From contig JANJXV010000043.1 in NCBI GenBank assembly GCA_024803745.1, positions 7,507,518 through 7,571,517 on the forward strand: DNA of 64,000 bases, read 5' to 3'. The stretch is from Megascapheus bottae. Lineage: Eukaryota; Chordata; Mammalia; Rodentia; Geomyidae. The position numbers and the translations under genes were made by a program. Below the pieces are notes generated by a model, which saw only the letters and a program-made list of their open reading frames with translations, did not search any database and was not told the origin of the DNA. Shown piece by piece: positions 45,901 through 56,565 of the stretch; the stretch's first letter is position 1, and each line of letters starts with the position of its first letter.

Positions 45901-47546
45901 AACTTTAGACTCTATTACAGAGCTATAATTCTCAAAACAGCTTGGTACTGTCACAATAACAGTCCTGAAGACCAATGGAATAGAACTGAGGACCCAGATA
46001 TTAAACCACAGACCTATGGCCACCTAATCTTTGACAAGGGAGCCAAAACAATAGAATGGAAGAAAGACAACCTCTTCAACAAGTTGTGCTGGCAGAACTG
46101 GTTAAGCACCTGCAGAAAACTAAAGTTGGATCCTTCTTTGTCACCTTGCACTAGAATTAACTCCAAATGGATCAAAGATCTGGAGGTAAAAGCTGACACA
46201 CTGAAAACTTTACAGGAAGGAATAGGAGATACACTAGGCATCCTTGGCACAGGTCGAAACTTTCTTAATAAGGACCAAGAATCACAACGAATCAGAGAAA
46301 GGCTGGATCAGTGGGACTGCATTAAACTGCAGAGCTTTTGTATGGCAAAGGACATAGCTAGTAAACTAATCAGGAAGCCTACAGAGTGGGAGAAGATCTT
46401 CACCAACCAAACAACGGTCAAAGGCCTCATATCTAAAATATATCAACAGCTCAAAAAATTGAATCACTCCAAAACTAACCTCCAAAGTAACAACCATCCC
46501 ATTAAAAATGGGCCAAAGACTTAAAGAGAGTGTTCTCTGAAGAAGAAAAAAAATGGCCTATAGACATGAAGAAATGCTCAACATCTCTGGTCATAAAAGA
46601 AATGAAAATCAAAACAATTCTGAGATTCCACCTCACTCCAGTTAGAATGGCCAGGATCAGGAAAACGAATGACAACAGATGCTGGAGGGGATGTGGTCAG
46701 GAGGGATCACTACTACACTGTTGGTGGGAGTGCAAACTCGTTCAACCACTATGGAAAGCAGTATGGCAGTGCCTCAAAAGGCTAAACAGAACTCCCCTAT
46801 GACCCAGCAATTCCACTACTTGGCATTTACCCAACCATCCAGAAACAAGGACATACTAAACCCACCAGCACAACAATGTTCATTGCAGCACTATTCACCA
46901 TAGCAAAGATATTGAACCAACCTAGATGTCCCTCAGTTGAAGAGTGGATTAACAAGTTGTGGTATTTGTACACAATGGAATTCTATGCTGCTGTCAGAAA
47001 AAATGATATCAACCCATTTGTTAGGAAATGGAACGACTTAGAAAAAATCATATTAAGTGAAGTAAGCCAGACTCAAAGGAACTTAGGCTCAATGGTTTCC
47101 CTCATTCGTCATAATCAGTAGAAACCTTGGCCTCTACTAGCAGAGATTTGCAATAGAGCAAAATCTTGATACATAAGAACATATAATGTGAAGCTAATTG
47201 AAAGGACCTCCAGGATATTGAAACAAAAGCCATATAATGAATTATTGTTGTCCTTAATGTACTATGTTGTCTCTCATCTCCTTTGCTGTCCCTTGGTTAC
47301 CTCATATTGGTATAGTATCTCACTTTGTTATCTGATATATTGAATTTATTTGTATTTGGTTATTTGAAATTTGATAGTGAAGGGGGGAAACCAAGACGGG
47401 CGGGGGTGTTTGGGGGGAGGGAAATGGGCACCAAACATGTGAAAGGGTATCAATGTATGTGAATTAATGCACCTTCTATCTGGCAAATATCATGTAACCC
47501 TTTTACTAATTACAATAAAACTAAAAAAATAAAAAAAAGAAAAAAC
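42913..47546 (+). mobile_element. 4.6-kb L1, ORF1 C-terminus to poly(A), inactive
   Basis: The longest L1 segment here reaching a 3' end. ORF1 C-terminus at about 42915-43240. ORF2 from 43292 (MVGPNKYLSILTLNINGLN); endonuclease frames to 44182 with IVGDFN and LSDHKGIKL. Reverse transcriptase 44329-45900 with FADD (45380-45391). Thumb and C-terminal region 45442-46524; Cys-rich [19 protein letters not shown] near 46677-46735. The 3'UTR has a G-rich tract near 47382-47425, then an A-rich tail to 47546. Frameshifts or stops near 43540, 43728, 44182, 44967, 45443 and 46524 prevent any ORF2 protein. The 3' flank gaaattatcttcct (47547-47560) equals the inverted flank of the minus-strand L1 5' end at 41826-41839. 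Confidence 0.93.
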
Positions 47547-47560
47547 GAAATTATCTTCCT

Positions 47561-48395
47561 GTCATCAGTGATAAAACACATAATCAGGAAAGAGGATTTA
47601 AGATGAATTCAATGTGTTTGATCATTGAATAGAAATCTGAAGTACACCTACATCATTTTCCCAATAAGCTAATAGTGGGTACTGTTGGAAGTAGTTCAGT
47701 AAAAAAAATGGCCCACACTCATTTCTCTAGTGGTGATAGCACAGTAGATGTCAGCTTCTTACTAAATGATCTCATTTTCATTTTATTCTGCATATACGTG
47801 TTTCTGCCAATTCAATCTGCATTTAATATGTCTATTTGTATTTAGTATACAATCTTTGTCTTTAGTCTTTGTTGTCTTTTATTTAATTTTCAAAACACTT
47901 CAATAAAGCAAATTCTTCCCTATAACGTGTTTATTAGCTCCCTAATGAATTCTATTAGTATTTCCTAGTTACATAGTTCCATATTGTTCTATGCTCATTA
48001 GAGTATGTTATATTAAGCAATTACACATTATCATTTCCACATTTGCCTTTTGAAATTTTGAAGAATGAGTTTTTGAGAATTCATTTTTTTCTTTCCCCTC
48101 TGTATTTTGCATTGTGGATAAGGGTGATTATAGGCTATAAATGCACCCAAGTTTGTTTCACAATGTATTGAGGCTTGAACCAAAGTTGGATGAAATTTGT
48201 GGAGGCATTATAATAGCTGAATCAATCATTGTTGGATAAACTAGTGAATTTCTCCTTGCTTAATCAACGTGTATACATTAAATAACCATACATATATTTA
48301 TTACTAGAGTATTTCTTTATTGAAAAGAAGATGAGCAGTGGTGTATCTATTACATAATTAAAAGAATGAGTACATTTGGTTATTTTCATTATTAC
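47561..48395. other. AT-rich non-genic sequence
   Basis: No gene, SINE or L1 recognised. Confidence 0.5.
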
Positions 48396-49125
48396 TGCAT
48401 TCTCAAAAGACCCCCTATGACCTAGCTAACCCACTTCTGGCCATTTATCCAACTGTCCATTAACTGTCCATTAACTAGAAATACTAGCACAACCATGTTC
48501 ATTGCAACATTATTTACCATACCTAAGGTGTGGAACCAACCAAGATACCCCTCAGTATATGAATGGGTCAAGAATATGGGTTATTTGTACACACTGGGAT
48601 TCTATGCTGCCATCAGAATGAGTGACACCATCCCATTCATAAGGGAAAAGAAAGACTTGCAAAAATTCTACGAAGTAAAGTATGTCAGACTCAAAGAAAC
48701 ATAGGCTCCATGGCCTCCCTTAGTTGTAATAATTAATTAAAGTCTAGGATTTTCCTAGGAGAGGATAACAATAGCTCAGAAGCTATTCTTCCACACAGGG
48801 AAAGCTAGGCAAAATGAACTTTAGGATATGGATTGTGATTGTTGTTCTTATTGTATTATGTGAAGTTATTTCTTTCTCTTTTTTTCCTTTGCTTTATCCC
48901 CTGTTGTTACTGTGTCTGACTTTGTTACCCTATGTATTGTACATACGTCTATTTGTTTGTTTGAAATAGGAAAGACAACAGGAAACACAAGATTATTGGG
49001 AGAGGGTGGAGGAAGGAAAAGAGGGAGAAAAACATGGGAAGGGGTATCAATGATTAAAATGAAGTTCACCCACGACATGACAAGTGACAAATGAAACTGT
49101 AACCCCTCTATAGATCACCCAGAAA
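48396..49125 (+). mobile_element. older L1 3' part
   Basis: Plus-strand ORF2 end (69-codon frame 48495-48704, YTLGFYAAIRMSDTIPFIRE) and 3'UTR with gggagagggtggagg. Diverged relative to the other L1s. Confidence 0.8.
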
Positions 49126-49384
49126 AAAAAGACAATTTTTAAAAAAAGAAACAAATGCCAATTCACTGTGCTCAAGGTTTCAGAACAAGAATAAGGAATC
49201 GGGTTGCTTTGACCATATATGCTCATGAAAGTTGTTTAGAAACATCAGCCTCTAAATGGGTTAAGTTTGTTGCTAGCAGAATGAAGTCTTCCTAGCTGAC
49301 TGTAATTAGCTTCTGAGCTATGGCAAATTTACAAATTTATCCTATGCGGTTGTTATTTTAATATTCAATGTGAAGATACTTTGT
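49126..49384. other. non-genic spacer
   Basis: Nothing recognised. Confidence 0.4.
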
Positions 49385-49720
49385 ACCTTTTTCTCTTTTT
49401 CTTTTTTCTTTCCCTTATGACTTATCCCATGTTGTTACTATATCTGACTTTGGCACCTAGTGCATTGTAAATACATTCGCTTATATTAATTACTGAAGGG
49501 AGGGGAAAAACAAGACAATGAGTCACATGACATAGGCTGACACAGTGTAACAGCAATATTCACAAGATATTATGTTGGAGATGAAATCCAAAACTGGGAA
49601 GGAGGGGGAAGAAAAGTGAGAAAAAATAAAGAAGCAGTAACAATGTTCAAGAAGTAAATTACTCACTACTCTACAGATCTAATTGTAACCCTGCTATACA
49701 TCACCATGAAAATAAAACAT
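49385..49720 (+). mobile_element. older L1 3'UTR fragment
   Basis: cttatcccatgttgttacta to catcaccatgaaaataaaac parallels the 3'UTR at 48892-49125. Confidence 0.75.
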
Positions 49721-49734
49721 TTTTTTAATTTTAT

Positions 49735-50206
49735 ATTTTATTTTTTATTGTAATTAATAAATGGGTTACAGGATATTTGCCAGATAGAAGGTGCATTAAT
49801 TCACATACATTGATACCCTTCCACATGTCTTGGTACACATTACCCTCCCTCCCCAATCCCCCACCCATCTTGGGTTTCCCCCCTTCCCTATCAAATTTCA
49901 AATAACCAAATACAAATAAATCCAATATATCAGATAACAAAATGAGATACTATAACAATATGAGATACTGAAGGGACAGCAAAGGAGATGAGAGATAACA
50001 TAGTACATTAAGGACAACAATCATTCGTTATATGGCTTTTGATTCAATATCCTGCAGGTCCTTTCAATTAGCTCCATACTATATGGCCTTATGTATCAAG
50101 GTTTTGCTCTATTGCAGATCTCTGCAAGTAGAGCCCAAGGTTTCTACAGATTATGATAAATGAGGGAAACCATTGAGCCTAAGTTCCTTTGAGTCTGGCT
50201 TACTTC
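49735..50206 (-). mobile_element. L1 3' end (subfamily B)
   Basis: Antisense 3'UTR starting ttttattgtaattaataaat and stopping at ctggcttacttcac, where the inverted-repeat arm begins. Confidence 0.85.
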
Positions 50207-50905
50207 ACATTTCCAACATAGGGACGGCAGAATCATGAAAACAATACATGACATGTGGCCAGGAGTGTGGCCTAGAGTACTGTCCTCGCCTATTATGTAC
50301 AGAGCCCTACATTCAATTCCCTTGAAACTCATAAACAGAAAAAAACAAAGAGAAGTTGTGCTGTGACTCAAGTGGAAGAATAGTGTCATTGAGAAAAATG
50401 TGTTCAAGGACAATGCCCAGGCCCTGAGCTCAAGCCCCTGGACTGGCAAAAAAAGAATAGGGTTTTAAGTAGTTGTGCACTGGTTTCATTACCATATTAA
50501 TATTAATTTTTTTGTACCAAGAGGTTACAGTTCAACATATCAGTTTGTGAGTATAATGTATTTTGGTTGTTGACATCCTTTCTGTCTCCCCAACTGTCCC
50601 AACTTGAACAATATTTTCAATATTCTATTTTTTACCAAAGATAAACATTTGAATTACATTAAAGTAATTGTCCAAGGAGTTTCTACTCAGTAAAACAGTT
50701 GATGAACACAATGCACCTTGATCCTTATCAACACTTTCTTCTCCTTCATTGTACCCAAACTCCCCTCCCTTAAATTGTCTTCATTTTAAAGGGTATGTAT
50801 AAAATCTTTAATAATATTTCCCCCCTTCTGTCTTCATTCTTCTACCATCCTCTTTCCTACCCTCTAGATTTCCATTACCCCATTTTCTGATACTCAGAAA
50901 CATAA
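50207..50905 (+). repeat. outer inverted-repeat arm, left
   Basis: Inverted match to 54220-55266: atttccaacatagggacggc, a SINE at the same site, gtaccaagaggttacagttc, aacatatcagtttgtgag, gaacacaatgcaccttgatc, then cccaaactcccctccctt. The right arm carries an extra L1. Much of the arm resembles old L1 3'UTR, but the shared SINE position and the block-Y edge argue for duplication rather than independent insertions. Confidence 0.78.
50246..50452 (+). mobile_element. ID-type SINE shared by both outer arms
   Basis: gtgtggcctagagtactgtc, then gaagttgtgctgtgactcaa, then ctgagctcaagcccctggac. The inverted counterpart is at 55030-55222. Confidence 0.88.
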
Positions 50906-51096
50906 TGATAAATTCCCCATTTTGTAGAAATAAATAGGGGATTTTATTAAGACATATGTCACTGTCCTTCTACTATAATATGAATATGTGCTCTCAAGTT
51001 TGACTTTAATATGGGGGAGAAGTCAAAGCTTTGTGTTGTATGATTTCTCGCAGTGAAATGGAAAGAAGCAGATGGGTCATTAAAAAGTTAGGAGCG
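50906..51096. other. non-palindromic gap in the left arm
   Basis: No counterpart found on the right; nothing recognised. Confidence 0.4.
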
Positions 51097-52796
51097 AGGA
51101 GAGAGTGAAGGCACGAGTAGGGGAAGGTGACATTTTTGGAGAAGTGACATTGATGTAGATACATTATATTCAAAAACTGCTTTGGTAACTGTCAAATCCT
51201 TAGTACAACTACTTAAAATAATAATAATAATAATAATAATAGGGATAAAAGAACTTGTCAGTGGCAGAAAATGGCGGCGGTTCAGTGTGAGTCTTTCTGT
51301 GCTCTCTCCAAGATACCAGTTCTAGAATCATAGGGGAAAGTTCATACCCAAAGATCAACATTAAGTAAGCTTTAGCACCACAGCAATATAAGACAGAGAG
51401 GAAAAAGGCAGAAAACTGAAGCAAGAAAACAGTGTGGAGCGCTGACAGCCGCGCGGAGCCACCACGGAGACAAAGCATTTCTCCTGAATCTGAGCACACA
51501 GATCTTCTTGGCAGCACAGACCAGTGCCAGACAGAGCCAGACAGAGCCTGCGGGAGCCCAGAGCCATCACCCAGCCGTATCGCGGAAGTGCCAGCTTCAC
51601 GGAACCAAAAAACCCATCAATTTTTGAGTACCTCCATAGAAAGACATTGGGAAAGGATCCTCTTCTCCACCAGCCTAGAGCAGCGCCATCGTGACTGCTG
51701 GCAAAGACCCAGCCAAAACAAATGTAGTCTGAGAAGTGGTGCTGGCAGGGCCATCATTCAAAAGGGCAAATGTATTCCCAGAGGCAGCTTGGCCGGATGT
51801 CTGTTCCTGGTGCTATGGGAAGTCCCACCCCTGGGCGGAGCCATTGTCCTGGTAAACAAAGTCCCTCATGAAGCTACTGTTTTGTTTTTTTGTTTCCTGC
51901 CCAATCAACAAACTGATCAGAAAAACCGCAAAGCCAAATTGCAAGAGAAAAGACTTTTTGAAGGGTTTGGATCCCGAATTTAGTGGAGATACAAGTTTCC
52001 TATCCTGTGCCCCACAAAAAGTCAAACTGAAGATTAACATTTTTTTTGTTTACCAGGAGTGCGGCCCCACCCAGTGGGAAGAACTTCCACTGCCATCGGG
52101 GGCTGGTGTCCGGCTAAGCTGCCTCTGGGTAAACCTTTGCCCTTTTGAATGATGGCACTGCCAGCACCACTTCTCAGGCTCCAGTTGTTTTGGTCGGGTC
52201 TTTACCACCAGTCAAGATGGTTCAGCTTTCAGCTGGTAGGGAATGGGATTCCTTCCCAATGCCGTTCCACGGAGGTATTCACAATTTGATGGGTTTTCTG
52301 GTTTCGTGAAGCTGACAGGTCCGCGACAAGCTGGGTGACTGCTCTGGCCTTGCGCAGGCTTAGTCTGGCTCTTTCTGGAACAGGCAGGTCTGAGCTGCTG
52401 AGAAGCGCTGTCTGCTCAGGTTCAGGAGAAAGGTTTTGTCTTCACAGTGGCTCCAAGCAGCTGGCTCTGCTCCATGCTGTCTTCTTGTTCCAGTTTTCTG
52501 CCTTTTTCTCTCTGACTTAGATCTCTGTGGTGCTAAAGCTAATTTAGGATCGATCTTGCGGTATGAACTTCCCCCTATGATGCCAGAACTGGTATCTTGG
52601 AGAGAGCACAGAAAGACAACACTGAACCGCCGCCATATTCTGCCAACGACAAGTTCTTTTATCCCTATTATTATTATTTTTAAGTAGTTGTACTAAGATT
52701 TGACAGTTGCCAAAGCAGTATTTGAATATAATATATCTTGATCAAAATCACTCCTCCCATATTATCACCTTCCCCTACTCACCCCTTCACTCACTC
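51097..52796. repeat. 1.7-kb inverted repeat (arms ~750 bp, spacer ~185 bp)
   Basis: Left arm 51097-51860 and right arm 52046-52796 are reverse complements of each other with scattered mismatches and short indels (about 85-90% by eye). Outer parts are old L1 3'UTR ends with (AAT)n tails pointing inward (51217-51241; 52665-52682 on the other strand). The inner ~620 bp are GC-rich and start gggataaaagaacttgtc, then cagaaaatggcggcggttca on the left and cagaatatggcggcggttca on the right, a YY1-like motif near the edge as in the L1 5' ends at 21643 and 41825. The inner part may therefore be an L1 5'UTR of another subfamily, but it does not match the 5'UTRs at 33.5-41.8 kb. The 183-codon frame at 51432-51983 runs across an arm into the spacer and has no known domain. 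Confidence 0.9.
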
Positions 52797-53290
52797 TTCA
52801 TAATTTTGTGGGATATACATTGGATGCTTGTCTGCATTCTCCCCATCTTCTTCTCATCTATCCCTAGACACCACCCAAACCCTGTCACTACCCACTGTCT
52901 GATGTTAATATCTCTGAACCTAGATTTTGCCTTTCTATTGAAATACACCACCTGATGTATTTACTAAGGAGTTTGTGAGCTAAATGTACCTACCACATAC
53001 AAGGGAAAACATGGATCCTGTATCTCTCTGAGTCTAACTTACTTCCTTTAACATAATTTTTTTCCAGGACTTTCTAGTTCTTTCCCAGTGAAAAAATACT
53101 ATCCTTGCCAATGGATGACTAGAATTTTACTATGTCTAGATACGATATTTCTTGGCTCCATTGACCCAGTGAGGGTGCTCTGGGCTGATTCCATCCATGT
53201 CTGTTAAACTACCAAAAGCAGAATCCTCACAACCTTCATATAGTTTGTTTTTCTCTTTTCCATGGTGCTGTCCTCCCATATAGCTGTCCA
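52690..53290 (-). mobile_element. old L1 3' part
   Basis: From the (ATT)n tail, antisense 3'UTR then ORF2 C-terminus (tctaacttacttcctttaac, then gatccat-like and ccattgacccagtgagggtg). Heavily diverged. Its first 100 bp form the outer part of the right palindrome arm. Confidence 0.7.
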
Positions 53291-53744
53291 GTTCCTCATT
53301 TTAATGGGTAATCTGTGCCCTTAAGAATCCTCACATCTGTAGGGCCTCTGTGCACTTGTTGCTTTAGGTTTCTGATCCTCAGGATCATTCCACGGGGTGC
53401 AAGTTCAATGCATTCCCCATACATGTGCTATAGTGAATCCTGGGACTCTTCTACATCATATGGGACCATCCTAATCCATTGAAGAAATGTCGCATGGGGA
53501 CCCAGCTGGTCTGGGGCTATTGCACTGCAGGGATGAAGGGCTTGAACTTTGAATGTTAGGTAGAATTGGAGACACAAGCTCAGAGCTGGTGATTAGTTAG
53601 ATTTTTGGTGTGTTTGGTCCAAGTCTCTGTGGATGCACTGTTGTTAATAGATGAAGAGGAGAAAGGAAAACTCAAACCTGCTTCTTAGTGAAGAAAGAAT
53701 ATTTATAGAAGGGAATTGTCCTCCTCCTTTAGGAAGAATGAGCT
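53291..53744. other. non-genic, unrecognised
   Basis: Nothing recognised on either strand. Confidence 0.4.
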
Positions 53745-54225
53745 TCCATAATTTGTGAAGAAATAAATTTCGAGGACAAAATTCAAATGAAGTCAAGCCA
53801 GACCCAGAGATGCTAAGGAAGTATATTTTTTCTCATATGTGGTAGTTAGATCTAATTTATAATTATATAATTATATTCATGTTGGGTAATTGGCAAAGGA
53901 ACCCAATTTATACCCTAAAGTGTGCTATGTTCAGGGAGGGGGTTTAAATGGTGTCATTCCTTAGAAAACTCACTCTCAGTCCACAAGAATGAATGCCAGG
54001 AAGCTGGAAAGTCTTGAAGGCTTAGAGCAATGAAATTTATAAAATTAATGTGAGGAAAATAGAGAAAGTGATGTCTAGAGATGAAGATGTCAAACACATT
54101 TCATAGCTATGTTCTCAAGACAAGGGAAAACCAATCTATCAACTGAAATATGATATATATAGGATAGAGTTTAAATGGTGTAATTCATTAGAACCCCCAA
54201 AATACCGGCCAACAAAATGATTATC
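53745..54225 (+). mobile_element. old L1-like fragment
   Basis: gtcaagccagacccagagat, then ttctcatatgtggtagttag resembles the end of an old L1 ORF2 on the plus strand. The borders are uncertain. Confidence 0.5.
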
Positions 54226-54242
54226 AGAAAATAGCGTACTGG

Positions 54243-54591
54243 ATATAGTATGATGCTAAATGAAAGGGCCTCTAGGATGTAGAAGCAAAAGCCATATAAT
54301 GAGTGATTGTTGTCCTTAATGTACTATGTTATCTCTCATCTCTTGCTGTCCCTTGGTTATCTCATATTGTTACAGTATCTCACTTTGTTATCTGATATAT
54401 TGAATATATTTGTATTTGGTTATTTGAAATTGTATAGGGAAGGGAGAAAAACAAGATGAAGGGTGGGGGTAGGGGGAGGGAAATGGGGACCAAGATATGA
54501 GAAAGGGTATCCATGTGTGTGAATTAATGCACCTTCTATCTGGTGAATATAATGTAACCCTTCTATTAATTACAATAAAAATATGAAAAAA
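54243..54591 (+). mobile_element. short L1 3' insertion with long TSD
   Basis: Plus-strand 3'UTR from aaagggcctctaggatgtag to caataaaaatatg plus A-rich tail. Flanked by agaaaatagcgtactgga (54226-54242) and agaaaataacgtactgga (about 54592-54609), one mismatch. Absent from the left arm, so it inserted after the inverted duplication. Confidence 0.9.
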
Positions 54592-55029
54592 AGAAAATAA
54601 CGTACTGGAAATGTAGAGGATAAGACAGAGGATGGTATACTGAAGTGAGAAGGGGGGAAATGTTATTAAAAATTCCATACATACCCTACAAAATTAAGAC
54701 AGTTGAAGGGAGGGGAGTTTGGGTAGAATGAAGTAGAATAAAACTGGTGATATGGAGCAAGATACACTGTGTTCACCAACTGCTCTATTGAGTGTCAACC
54801 CCTTGGTACAAATACATTAATGTAATTCAAATATTTATTTAAAAAATAGAATATTGAAGATATTATTGAGGTTGGGAGAGTTGGTGAAGCAAAAAGGGTG
54901 TAAACAACTAAAATTCATTTTTCTCACAAACTGATATGTTGAACTGTAACATCTTGGTACAACAAATTAATAATAATCATGATAATAAAGAAACCAGTGC
55001 ACAGCTACGTAAAAATGTTTTCTTTTTTT

Positions 55030-55222
55030 TGTCACTCTGGGTGCTTGAACTCAGGGCCTGGGCATTGTCCTTGGACACATTTTGCTCAAGGCTGGTGCTC
55101 TGCCACTTGAGTCACAGCACCACTTCTGGATTTTTCTGTATATATGATGCCAGGGAATCGAACAGAGAGCTCTGTGCATGCTAGGCGAGCACGCTACCCT
55201 AGGCCACACTCCCAGCCACGAG
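55030..55222 (-). mobile_element. ID-type SINE (right-arm copy)
   Basis: Antisense counterpart of 50246-50452: cttgaactcagggcctgggc, then gccacttgagtcacagcacc, then gccacactcccagccacgag. Confidence 0.88.
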
Positions 55223-55229
55223 TCATGGA

Positions 55230-56000
55230 AATTTTTTATGATTCTGTCATCCCTATGTTTGAAATGTCCAGACACTCGGCCTGTTAATACACACAGGTTG
55301 GTTAATTGTGCCCTGTAGGTATTAATCCTCCAAAGCCATGTAGAAGTCAAGGATGAGCCTTCCCTCTCCTGTCTCCAGGACACTGGTCCTATATCTGTCT
55401 CCTCATCACCACCATCTCTGCTCCTTCTGTGTCTTCATCTCTTTCCTGAGGACAGAGGCTGGATTTGTGCCGGGCACCAGATCTGGGATCCTCATATCTG
55501 TCTACTTGGGCCATAGCTGAAGAGAGAAGCAGCTTAAGCAACTGAGTGGGGCAGGAGGGTTGGTGAAGGACCTGGAGACAAGGAGACTGGAAAGTGTATG
55601 TCCTCAGTGAATTCGCAGGTAGGGGTTGAAGGTTAGGGGTACCAGTATATGTAATGTCTCCATTACCTACTGTGCTTTTTATTCTCATTTGTGGCTCACC
55701 AAATGTAGCCAGATATAAATGGTTCAAACCAGTTTCCTAAGTTCTCCTAAAGACTGTATGAAAGGAGGAGGAGGACGAGGAAGAAGAGGAGGAGAAGAAG
55801 GAGAAATAGGAGGAGGAGGAGAAAGGAGGGGAATGAGTAGGAAGATTGTGATGATGGTGAAAATGACAAAAGGACATTACAGCAATGAAACTTTTGGCAG
55901 AATGCCCTGTGTCCTTCTCAGAGCTCTGAGTTTTAGGTCATTCTTTCTCATTTCATATCATTCACCTTCTGTAGTGTGTGCATGTGTGTGCGTTCACACA
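55230..56000 (-). repeat. duplication block Y, copy 2
   Basis: Inverted match to 4600-5270: ccaagtagacagatatgag, then tcctcaggaaagagatgaag, then ggacatttcaaacataggg on the minus strand. It lies 5' of OR3 as copy 1 lies 5' of OR1. A 112-codon minus-strand frame (55389-55727) is not the frame open in copy 1. Confidence 0.8.
55755..55835. repeat. (GGA)n/(GAA)n purine tract
   Basis: gaggaggaggacgaggaaga and similar units; the counterpart of 4790-4858. Confidence 0.92.
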
Positions 56001-56011
56001 CACACACGTAG

Positions 56012-56565
56012 GTTCTGTGGCTTGAACTCGGGCCTGGGTGCTCAGGTCCCTGAGGTTTTTGCTCAAAGCTACAGCTCCACTTCCTGCGTTTAGTCGTTCC
56101 TTTTTAATTGTAATTAATAGAAAAGTTACCATTATATTTGCCAGATAGAAAGTGCATTATTTCCCAAACACTGATACCATTTCTCATGTTTTTGTGCCCT
56201 TTTGCCTCTCCTTACCCACTCCCTTCATCTTGTTTCCCCCCCTTCCTATCCAATTCCAAATAAACAAATTAATGAATATAGAATAAAACAGATAACAAGC
56301 TAAGATAGTGTAACAATATGAGAATAACCAAGGGACAATAAAAGAGATGAAAAATAACCTAGGACACTAAGAACAACAATTACACATCATATGGCTCTTG
56401 TTTCCATATCCTGGAGGTCTTCTCAATTAGCTTCCACCTCCTAACTTCCTGATTCAAAACAAGATATTCTCAGAATTCCCTGCCCCAGACTTGCTTCCAC
56501 CTGTGAATCTCAGACTTCAGCCTCTGGAATACTTAGGATTAGAAATTTGAGCCACCTACTTCTGG
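56012..56565 (-). mobile_element. SINE split by an L1 3' end
   Basis: Antisense SINE halves at 56012-56097 (gcttgaactcgggcctgggt, then cagctccacttcctgcg) and 56441-56565 (gtgaatctcagacttcagcc, then cttaggattagaaatttgag). Between them is an antisense L1 subfamily B 3' end (56098-56440, ttttaattgtaattaatag to aattagcttcca). Confidence 0.78.

Larger units (their letters stand above)
54220..55266 (-). repeat. outer inverted-repeat arm, right
   Basis: Counterpart of 50207-50905, interrupted by an L1 at 54243-54591. Its right edge overlaps block Y copy 2. Confidence 0.78.

Noticed and set aside
42913..47546. Possible active L1
   Set aside because: ORF2 is broken at several points and the 5'UTR and most of ORF1 are missing.
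51432..51983. 183-codon frame in the palindrome
   Set aside because: It crosses from one arm into the spacer, the matching frame is not kept in the other arm, and no known domain is present.
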